This document shows, one piece after another, positions 45,427 through 54,674 of a stretch of DNA of 64,000 nt; the stretch's first letter is position 1; every line of letters begins with the position of its first letter. This stretch comes from Pollenia angustigena (Eukaryota; Arthropoda; Insecta; Diptera; Polleniidae). A program made the position numbers and the translations under genes. The DNA is taken from NCBI GenBank assembly GCA_930367215.1, contig OV884060.1, positions 97,364,151-97,428,150 of the forward strand, read 5' to 3'. A model generated the notes under the pieces. The model did not search any database and was not told the DNA's origin. It worked only from the letters and a program-made list of their open reading frames with translations.

Positions 45427-45459
45427 GTTCGGTTTGTGCTTTGTTGTGATACATACGTG
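45427..45459 (+). promoter_or_regulatory. LINE D 5' promoter region, mutated DPE
   Basis: ATACGTG at +27 to +33 replaces the AGACGTG of copy A at the same spacing. The initiator-proximal sequence GTTCGGTTTGTGC is identical. By known fly DPE rules (RGWCGTG) the change should weaken promoter function, which is an inference. Confidence 0.45.
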
Positions 45460-45784
45460 TATTTTAGCCCCGCATACGATTTGAACTATTAATTAATCAC
45501 ATTTGATTTTGTAATCTAAGCAGCGAAAGGACGCTTAAAAAAAAAAACAAAATAATATATTTTATTAATTAAATTATTTAACAAGTGAACAATTTAAAAC
45601 GATCAAATTAAATAAAATAAATCAGTAAAAATATATATGTACGTATGAATGTTCATACATGTGTATACATATTCTGAACAAAACATTTAAATTCTGGTTT
45701 TTTTCTTTTGTTGTTGTAAAATACAATAAATAATAAAAATATTAAAGCAAAGCAAAACGGTGAAAAACAAAAACAACTCTTTGC

Positions 45785-47294
45785 ATGAGTACAAACAGTG
45801 AAACAACACTAAGACAAAATTAAAGAAACGTTTACGTTTTGGTTAATGCAAATGAAAATAATGCAGAAATAAATAAAACAAAACAATATTAACTACCTAA
45901 CGGCTAAGCCAATTACTCGAACACGTTCCCTCTCACCCTCGGTATTTACACAAACGGTGGATAGTGACTCATTAAAAAAACTACAACAAGATTTGGTGAC
46001 AAGTGTTGCCAGGCCAGCAAGTATTGCCGTGACGTCAAAAACAAATTTAGTGGGCAATGATACCATGAACTTAAACACAAATGCAATGGAAAACCCCCCT
46101 GTAAAAAGTTGTCAAAAGCCTACAGTACAAGTTGGTATGGACAGGTACATAACAGTGCTTAAACGGGGACGCAGCCCTACCTCTGCAGCAGTTGCTTCGG
46201 CCTCAAAAGTACCATCTTTTGATAAAATAAATACACAAAATCGTTTCGCGATTCTGGAGGAAAATCCTCTGAAGCACCAAACGTCATTAAATCGTCTAAG
46301 CCACCCCCGATATACCTTAGAGAGCAAAACTCTAATGAGTTAATAAAAAGTTTAATTTCGGTGATAGGTGAAAATTCCTTTTATGTAGCTGCAATAAAGC
46401 GCGGTATCATTAACGAGACTAAAATACAGGTGAATCGCGAGGATGATTTTCGAAAAATAATGACAAGATTTGAGACTCTGAATAAAAACTTTTATACTTA
46501 TCAACTGAAGAGCAGTAAAGGTCTTCAGGTAGTAAGCAAGGGTATACCCTCATGCGTAGACCCAGGGGAAATTAAAGCTTTTATAGAAATGAAGGGCTTT
46601 AAAATCAAAAACGTAACAAATATCAAAAATAAGGAAAAATCCCCAACCACATTTTCGAGTGGAGCTAGAACCCGGCGACGTTAAGCTCAAAAAAAATTAA
46701 ACGCATCCAATTTATAATTTGAAATATATTCTGTACAGAAGGGTAACTATTGAGGAGCCGCACAAAAGAAATGGTCCTGTTCAATGTCTAAACTGCCAGG
46801 AATTTGGCCATACTAAGGCATACTGCTACTTACCTCCTGTTTGCGTAGTATGTGGTGAATTACATGGAACCGTTCTTTGCGACAAGTCTAAAACCGACCC
46901 CAACGTAAAAAAATGTAGCAACTGTGGCGGTAATCACACTGCCAATTATAGAGGATGCCCTGTATATACTATCGTCAAGCAGTCGGTCGGACCGAAAACT
47001 AATCCCCCTCAAATGCAGGTAACAAATCAGGCTAACACAAATGCAATTCAAGCCCCCCAGCCTAGTAATAACAGAACCTCTTACGCTAACGTCCTAAAAT
47101 CAAACCATGAGCCAATGCAAGGTGCCTCGCCAAGTAATGATGAAACTCAATTTTCTAATTTAAGTCGTTTAGAAAAAACCATGGAAACATTAGTGCAAAC
47201 AGTAAATAATTTTACGAACACAATGGGTAATATGATGCAGGAAATGCTTAGAATGCAATCGATGTTATTGCAAGCTGTACTTAACAAACCATGA
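45785..47294 (+). pseudogene. LINE D ORF1, multiple lesions
   Basis: The ATG at 45785 is followed by an early nonsense change (QN*RN, about 45820) and the 5-bp deletion near 45888 shared with copy A. Further frameshifts lie near 46260 and 46640, and a GAA-to-TAA change near 46697. The segment 46719-47294 is open for 191 codons and encodes the three intact zinc knuckles (CLNCQEFGHTKAYC, CVVCGELHGTVLC, CSNCGGNHTANYRGC) and the coiled-coil-like tail. The stop overlaps the ORF2 start as ATGA. Confidence 0.9.
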
Positions 47295-49943
47295 ACTGTT
47301 TAAAAATTTGTTTTTGGAACGCAAACGGCATCCGCCAACATAAAAATGAATTAGAATACTTTCTTAAAAATAAACAAATTGATGTCATGATGATTTCTGA
47401 AACTCATTTTACCTCAAGAAGTACGTTTAAAAAAATGGTTATATACTATATGATACCAAGTACCCTCGAGATAGAGCTTGTGGAGGTTCTGCCATTTTAA
47501 TAAAGGCCCGAGTCAAACACTACCTAATGTGTGATCATCGTGAAGATTATCTCCAGGCAACGAACATTTGCGTTGAGGAATTAAATAGAAACCTAATAAT
47601 TTCATCGTTATACTCCCCGCCTAGATTTTCAATATCGGAGGACCAATATTGTAAATATTTTAAATCATTAGGACCGTGTTTCCTAGCCGCTGGCGATTAT
47701 AACGCTAAACATACCCTCTGGGGGTCGCGACTTATAACACCAAAGGATCGTGTTTTATTTAACATAATTTCTAAAATGGATTTAAATGTGGTAGCGAGCG
47801 GACATCCAACATATTGGCCCACTGATCTTCAAAAAATTCCAGATGTCATAGATTTCGGCGTGGTTAAAAACATTCCCATAGAAACGATTCAAGTTGAAGC
47901 CTCCCTAGATTTATCTTCCGACCACACACCTACAATGGTTACTATAATGAACCCCAATAGAATTGTACCTCCGACGACAGCTACGCAAATTAATTGGTTG
48001 AAATATAAAAAATATCTCAGTACCCATTGCACAGAAAATATTCCGCTCAGTACACCGGATTATGTAGATCGCTCTATTGACAATTTTGACAGTTTTCTGA
48101 AACTAGCTGTTCAACATTCCAATATTGCCCCCAAAAAAACAAAAACTATTAAAATATATTCCAAAGATGTCGAGCATCTTTTGTCTGAAAAAAGGAGGGC
48201 TCGAAGAGAGTGGCAAATGCACAGATCCCCTCAACTTAAGAACTTACTTAAAGAGTGTACAAAAAGACTAAGAAAGTTACTGCAGACTAAGAAAACGGCT
48301 TCTCTGGAAAAATATCTTAAGGAACTTGATGCAACCCCACAATCAGACTAGTCATTATGGCGTGCAGCTAGAAATCTCAAAAGGCCAGTTGTCTCTAAAC
48401 CACCATTAAGAAACTTGAATGGAAGTTGGGCAAGAAATGATGTTGAAAAAGGAAATCTGTTTGTCAATCATTTAAAAAACGTATTTACCCCAAATATATC
48501 TCACGATATTGCGGTCGAGTTACCACCTGTTGCTGCTAGAGCAGCTGTTCCGCTAAGATTTGAGATAAGAGAAATCGAAAAGGCTATTTGTGATTTAAAC
48601 CCCAAGAAGGCTCCTGGTTTTGACAAGATCAGCAACAAAATGCTTTTGGAGCTACCCAGCATAGCAAAGAAAATGATTCTTTTAATTTTTAATGCTATTT
48701 TACGCCTTGAATACTATCCTCAAAAGTGGAAGGTCTCCTTAGTCACCATGATACCTAAACCTGGAAAGGATCACACAAAAGTTGAGTCATATAGGCCTAT
48801 AAGCTTACTTTCTAATATATTAAAGCTGTTTGAGAAGCTGTTAGCGTCAAAATTAACCCCAATTTTAAATGATAATAGATGTATTCCTAACCACCAATTC
48901 GGCTTTAGAAGAGAACACAGCACAATTGAGCAAACCCATCGTATAGTAAACGCAATAAGAAAAGCCTTTGAAGAAAAAAAATATCGTTCCGTTCTCTTCA
49001 TCGATGTTTCTCAAGCTTTCGATAAAGTCTGGCATGAAGGCTTATTAAATTGAAGCTAAACTTACCAGTAAACACACACAAGCTGTTAGAAAGCTACTTA
49101 GTCGGTCGAAAGTTTATTATTAAAGAAGGTGATTATTTAAGCTCTCCTCAGCAAATTGACGCTGGAGTCCCTCAGGGAAGCATCCTGGGCCCACTTTTAT
49201 ACTTAATATATACCTCGGATATGCCAACAAACAACTACACACAAACTTCAACATTTGCTGATGATACAGCTTTTCTGAGCGTGCACGAAAACCGTCAAGA
49301 ATCATCTCGATACCTACAGGATCATATATTTCAACTCGAACTATGGTTAAAGCAATGGAGGATAGAGGTCAATGAGCAAAAATGCGTACATATAACATTC
49401 ACCTTGCGTCGTGAATCATGCCCCCCTATTAAAATCAATAATCAAATAATACCTCAAAATTCGCATGTAAAATACCTCGGTATTCATCTAGATCGCCGTT
49501 TAACGTGGAAAAGCCATAAAGAGGCAAAATTAACTCAAATGAAACTAAAAGCCATCCAAATTCATTGGCTTATTGGAAGAAACTCTGTCCTTAGTCTCGA
49601 CTGCAAACTTCTTCTTTACAACTCCATCTTAAAGCCAATCTGGTGCTATGGTATTCAGTTATGGGGCACTGCCTCGGCCTCTAATATCGAAAAAATTCAA
49701 AGGCGCCAAAATAAACTACTTCGAATAATCACAGCTGCCCCTTGGTATGTTAAAAACTCAAATATTCACAAGGATCTCAATGTTCCATTAGTTAAAACTA
49801 TGATTACGAAATATGCAGTAAAATACTTAAAAAGGCTCGAATTGCACCCGAACCCACTAGCACGAAATATTTTAAATGATAGCGGCCACACTCGCTTAAG
49901 AAGAAGAGACACTGCGGCACTTGTCCAATTAGATGAGCCATAA
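47291..49943 (+). pseudogene. LINE D ORF2 (endonuclease plus reverse transcriptase), disrupted
   Basis: Lesions are a 1-nt deletion near 47442, TAG at 48349-48351 (the site also mutated in copy A), and a 4-bp deletion near 49048. Open pieces are 47527-48351 (endonuclease half with GDYNAKH and SSDHTP), 48415-49053 (RT fingers and palm with SYRPISLLS and FIDVSQAFDKVW) and 49050-49943. The last is 297 codons with GVPQGSILGP, the canonical FADDTAF box, KYLGIHLDRRLTW and the C-terminus RDTAALVQLDEP. The catalytic box is intact, unlike copy A. Confidence 0.93.
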
Positions 49944-50153
49944 ACACCTATAAACGTGTACAGAACCCGCGATGAACAAAATTTTTGTCTGGCACTGGCA
50001 GGACAAAAAATAATATTAGGTTAAGATTTGATTAATTATTGTTAGTTCATATTTAATATATGAAGATTCAATAAATAAATAATGAAAAAAAAAAAAAAAA
50101 ATTTCACGTGAAATGTTGAACAGACCACCAGGCTTTATCGATAAAAAATCTAA

Positions 50154-51042
50154 AGCTAAGATCCCACTATCGGCTTAAATATCACAATCTGAGACGATTT
50201 TTATCTTGCTATATCGGCGCACATATAAAAACATTGAACAATTTATTCTTGAGTGGTCCCATTATCGTCGCACATTTTGACAATTTTTTTCGGTTCATAT
50301 CGGCCAAAAATCAATTGCGACAACAATCGGTACAATGCGGTCACACTATCGTGCTATTTGGGCAAATTAAATCATATGTTTTTGTTAATTTGCTTGTTGG
50401 CAAACATAATTTTACTTTAGAAATTCCCCGTCTGAATATTCCATTATGTTTCCTAACAATTTTAAATGATATATTAATATACATACATACATATAATACA
50501 AAATGTATTAAATTTTATTGAAACTTACTGCACTTGTTTTTTTTTGTAATTGTTGTTTTGTAAAAAGATGTTTACAAACCAGGGATGGCAAGATCGATAC
50601 AGTTGAAATATTTTGGTTAAAGCGAATTGTTTTCTTTCATTTAACAGTACGAATTTACTATTTAACGTTTTAATACATAAATATGTAGCAGATAAAACAA
50701 ATGTAATTTGGGTACATTTAAGCTCAAAAAAGTAAAATTTTTGTAGCCAGTTGGTGCAATTTAAAAATTTCGTTTTGCCATCCCTTGTATCGGCGCTGAT
50801 TGGCGACTGTGATCGGCGCACAAGTGGCCGATGAAAATCGGTACATATTAAACAATTTGATTGTTCCACATTGTGCAAAAGATTGTTCACATTATCGGCG
50901 CATCAAGCTTAATTTTGATTGTCCACAGTCAGCACAATTTCGGCACAGATGGTCGCATATTAAAAAATTTTGACCGTTCACACTATCGGCCCATTAAATA
51001 CGACAAAAATTGGTACATTGCGCCGATAGTGGGACCTTAGCT
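50154..51042. mobile_element. 889-bp TAA-flanked non-autonomous DNA element
   Basis: Inverted ends AGCTAAGATCCCACTATCGGC and, complemented, AGCTAAGGTCCCACTATCGGC (about 20 bp) are flanked by TAA (50151-50153 and 51043-51045). Unit 1 shows the empty site ATCTAAGACTG near 39870. A 3-bp TAA duplication is typical of PIF/Harbinger elements, so that family is inferred. The interior reiterates ATCGGCGCA, CGTCGCAC and CGGCACA in both orientations. No transposase ORF is present; an open frame at 50525-50890 has no recognisable domain. Confidence 0.85.
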
Positions 51043-51588
51043 TAAGACTGACAAAAAAAAAATATAAAAAAGGTTAACTTAATACCCTTTGTACACTTGC
51101 CTACATTTCGGAGGAATGCATGGAGGATGTTGAACCCTGCTGATAACGAGACTGGTCCATACATGCATGTTAAGTCCATAAAGGAGTAGGAGTACTCCAA
51201 AACTACTCCAAATATATGGGCAAAACGTGGTCCATTTAACATTACGATGTCCTAGGAGGGGACCATATATCCCACCGAAGTACTACTCCTTGGGGTACTA
51301 AAGTGGGTTAGTTTTAAAAGTAATCCATGTTACTAAAGTATGGAGTACACTTAAGAGGTAGGTTAAGCATTTTTCTTTTCCATTTTTTACTAATCGCCTT
51401 TTATGGTGTGTACTGATAGCAAGAAATGAGCGAAGTTAAGTTTTCGGTGACATTTGATCATTTCTTTCTATCATTTTCTTAACACCAAAATGAAAAATGT
51501 GACTACACGCTCATTCATTTCTTGTAGAGTCTGGTACTCACTAATACACAACTAAAATTTTTTTGGAAATCCCCGGTCTAGACGATAT

Positions 51589-52059
51589 TGTAGTGAACTT
51601 GTTGGGCTGCATTAGTTGATTTTTCGTATCATCTAACGTGTATGACACTGACCTGTAGTTAGGTTCCCCAGTAATTAATTGACGCCAGATTATTGTGAGA
51701 ATGAAATTAGACTTGCAGTGTACATGTTTTTCTCCTTTAGTGGATAAATTTCGGAAAATAGAATATTTGTGTTAACGCGAAGGTCTATTCAACGTTGTCC
51801 TCTACTACGATAAATATATTATTGTATGAAATCCATATGTATGTATATTGTAGCTTAGATTTTATTACTGCATATATCTACATATCCCGGTTATTGTAAC
51901 CCTACAATTTTTTTTTTTTTTTTGTAAGTATCTATCTAGAATCAGAAGTTTCTTATTCACCAACAGTTGGAACGAAATATATCGCAAGAAAACCCCTTGT
52001 ATAGACTTTTTATTAATACATATCTTAATTTTTTATTTTGTACAAAATTTTGCCCTACA
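51589..52059 (+). repeat. 5' LTR of RING-Gag Gypsy element (unit 2)
   Basis: Counterpart of 40409-40881 with the same TGTAGTGAAC start. The putative end reads CCCTACA here. Compared with the 3' LTR piece at 62711 it shows several substitutions within about 85 bp, suggesting an older insertion. Confidence 0.65.
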
Positions 52060-52125
52060 TTTGAAAAAAAAAGAAAAACAATTCAGTTTTAGTTTTGATA
52101 AATTAAATAAGGCTTTTGGCTAAAA

Positions 52126-52809
52126 ATGTCCCTTTCGCGTACTCCACCCAATGAAGCGGAGGCTTCTTCAATATCATCGGTTGGAGAGAATATTTGCAAT
52201 GTTTGTTCTACTGGTATGGCTGAAACAGATAATTGTCTTAGAATTGGCCGATGTAACCACTCTTTTAATCGAACTTGTATTGAAATTTTTTTATCCAATA
52301 CGGCTGAATGCCCCATTTGTAAGAAACTATGCGAGCTTGGCGATCTGCGGAGAACCAATGTCCCCAGTAAAGCGGACACTCAACCTAAGTCAAACGTTCG
52401 ATGCCTTATAATACCCGAAGCCAAAGCAGATCGCTATTTCAGGACAACCAGCGTCCTTTATCTGAAACTGACAATGAACTGCCAGACCTTCCGCGTCTGG
52501 CGGGGGCACGCCCAAACTTCTCGTCTCATTCCGGAATATGTCGGCAATCAAAATACCCCACAACCTACCCGGAGTGTTCATAATACAAGAATCAATGTTG
52601 ACTCTAATCAATTAAATCAAATGATTGAGGCCACCATGGCTAGACTTTTAACGAATTTTAATCTAGTCCCAAATGCTCAACCTTCTAATTTAGTTGGTCG
52701 AGATCACAATTGTAACCAAGGTCACCGCGCTAACTTATTTTTCAACACGTATAGGCCACAATGTCCAAAATGTTCCATTAAAAGAATTACCCTTTCAACA
52801 CTATATTGA
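52126..52809 (+). CDS. RING-finger-like Gag N-terminal ORF of Gypsy element
   Basis: An open frame of 227 codons that starts 66 bp after the putative LTR end. Residues 24-65 form a RING-type zinc-binding pattern: C24-X2-C27, 15 residues, C43-X-H45-X2-N48-X2-C51, 10 residues, C62-X2-C65. Position 5 of the cross-brace is Asn instead of Cys/His (HSFNRTC). RING domains usually recruit ubiquitin-conjugating enzymes; whether this one does is unknown. The C-terminal part is Asn/Gln-rich and Gag-like (MARLLTNFNLVPNAQPSN). The frame then runs into sequence that in an intact element would be pol, because the rest of gag and the protease are deleted. So it is a 3'-truncated gag. The same ORF in unit 1 has a stop. 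Confidence 0.7.
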   Translation: MSLSRTPPNEAEASSISSVGENICNVCSTGMAETDNCLRIGRCNHSFNRTCIEIFLSNTAECPICKKLCELGDLRRTNVPSKADTQPKSNVRCLIIPEAKADRYFRTTSVLYLKLTMNCQTFRVWRGHAQTSRLIPEYVGNQNTPQPTRSVHNTRINVDSNQLNQMIEATMARLLTNFNLVPNAQPSNLVGRDHNCNQGHRANLFFNTYRPQCPKCSIKRITLSTLY

Positions 52810-54239
52810 CGTAGGGGATGCTAAACCAATAAAACAGAGGTGTTATCATGCTTCTCCCGCGGTGGAAAAACTAATATTTGATGAAATCGATCGAATGTTA
52901 TCGTTAGGATTAATTGAGAAGTCTCAATCCCCTTGGAGCTCTCCCATGCGATTAGTTATAAAGCCTAATAAAGTTCGTCTTTGCCTAGATGCAAGAAAAC
53001 TCGATAGAAGGTATTTTTTCCAGGTTGCCCAAGGCCAACATTATATCGAAGTTGGATTTAAAAGATGCATACTGGCAAATTGGTTTAGACGATTTGGCGA
53101 AACCTTAAACAGCTTTTACGGTTCCGGGCCGTCCCCTTTATCAATTCTCTGTAATGCCATTCGGGCTTTGTAATGCCCCTTCGACAATGTGTCGCTTGAT
53201 TGACGAAATTATACCCCCAGACCTGCGAAATTCGGTTTTTGGTTATTGTCGTCTAAATAATAATAATAGTCTCAGAGGATTTTTCATCGCATTTATCGGT
53301 CTTAGTTCGTGAAGCGGAAGAGTTTCGAAAAGCCAATCTTACACTTAACATTTCAAAGAGTAAATTTTGTGTTACTCGCGTCCCTTACTAAGGATATGTA
53401 ATCGGTAACGGCGGTATTTCTGCAGACCCGCACAAAGTAAGCGCTATCGTCAATTGGCTCCTCCCAAAAACTATTAAGCAAGTACGGGGTTTCCTAGGAC
53501 TTGCCAGATGGTATCGTAGATTTGTCGAAAACTTTGCTAGTATTGTGTTTCCCATCACGGAAGTTCTTACGAAAAAGAAAAAAATTTCACTGGACGCAAG
53601 AGGCGAACGAAGCCTTCGAGACAATTAAAAAACTTTTGACAGCTAAACCCGTCCTAATAAATCCCGATTTTAACAAAAAAATTCTTCTTGCATAGTGACA
53701 CGAGCGATTTGGTTATTGGGGCCATACTAGTACAACTTGACGAACAAGGAAACGAGAGACCAGTTGCTTTTATGAGCAAAAAACTAAACAGTGCGCAAAG
53801 AAACTATAGCGTTACTGAGAAAGAGTGTTTAGCGGCTGTTGAAGCTATAAAGCGTTTCCGATGTTATTTAGAACTGCAGGAATTCGAAATCATAACCGAT
53901 CGCGCGAGCCTTGTCTGGCTCATGAGGCAGCTGGATTTAACAGGACGCCTTGCTCTTTGGGTATTTAAACTCCAGTCATTTAATTTTACTATCACGCACA
54001 GGAAAGGAGCATGTAGTTCCAGATGCACTAGCCGGAATGAAGAAGTATCCGATCTAAAATTAACCACACCGGAAATCGATCGCAACTCGTCTCATTTTAT
54101 GGATTTGGAATATGAAAATTTGAAGGACAAGATAAATGCTGCACCTTGTAAATATCTTGACATCAAAGTCAGTGACAAATATGTTTATATACGAACTGAA
54201 CCTTACACTGGTAACAGTGATTCAGAATCATTAAGCTGA
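52694..54239 (+). pseudogene. RING-Gag Gypsy pol: RT and RNase H (unit 2), disrupted
   Basis: The RT start (WSSPMRLVIKPNKVRLCLDARKL) lies in 52694-53173, then the frame shifts. FGLCNAPSTMCR, GNGGISADPHKV and FLGLARWYRRF follow in other frames. RNase H is open from 53688 to 54239 (183 codons): HSDTSDLVIGAILVQLDE, FMSKKLNSAQRNYSVTEKE and ITDRASLVWLM. It reads through the unit-1 junction point and continues to a TGA at 54237-54239, likely replacing a Trp codon of the integrase zinc-binding region. The YxDD region is destroyed as in unit 1. The insertion of the next element begins 7 bp later. Confidence 0.88.
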
Positions 54240-54246
54240 AAATATA

Positions 54247-54660
54247 TGTGGTTCTTTTGAGCCCCAAGGGTAGGTAGATAAATGGAAAACCTCATTCGTT
54301 TATTTTTAATTCATTTATTCAATTCAATTCACTTAAGTTAGGTAGATTTATTATTTATATATTTATTTATAGCTTACACTAGGTTTAAATATTAATTATT
54401 TTATTATTCTTTAGTTTTTAGCTTTTCTTTAATTTACAAAAGACTAAGTTTATTGTAAGTTTCTGTTACTTCTTGTTTTAATTCTTCACAACACACTGCG
54501 GTTTAGCGACCGAAAACTACTTCTAGGTATCTTACAACTCAAAACTACCTCAGACTGACTGTTTGAAACGTACGCGTGTTTGTTGTTTGTCTGCTGTCAT
54601 TCCAGTGTATGTCATATGTGTTGTAAATGTAGCGTATATAGTTAGAGTCACCATCCCACA
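54247..54660 (-). repeat. 3' LTR of nested Gypsy element
   Basis: 414 bp, TGTGGTTCTTTTGAGCC...CACCATCCCACA on the plus strand. It differs from the other LTR by few substitutions and one short indel (about 54350) and lacks the MITE. No clear purine-rich tract precedes it. Confidence 0.9.
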
Positions 54661-54674
54661 ACCGGCCGTCCTGA

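Larger units (their letters stand above)
45427..50100 (+). mobile_element. jockey-clade LINE, copy D (full length, 4674 bp)
   Basis: Full-length insertion with an 11-bp target duplication ATTTCACGTGA (45416-45426 and 50101-50111) and a poly(A) tail at about 50085-50100. The empty site is present in unit 1 at 39816-39826. Because both ends are defined, this copy fixes the family length at about 4.67 kb and the 5' start at GTTCGGTTTG. It shares the ORF1 5-bp deletion and the ORF2 TAG with copy A, although their insertion sites differ. Confidence 0.96.
42745..53922. repeat. 5.6-kb tandem duplication, unit 2 (expanded by insertions)
   Basis: Colinear with 37149-42744. It is expanded by LINE D (45427-50100 plus an 11-bp target duplication) and an 889-bp TAA-flanked element (50154-51042). 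Beyond 53922 the RING-Gag pol continues, showing that this unit holds the original right-hand context. Few base differences separate the units, for example TAA versus TAT in gag. An assembly artefact joining two haplotypes is an alternative. Confidence 0.93.
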
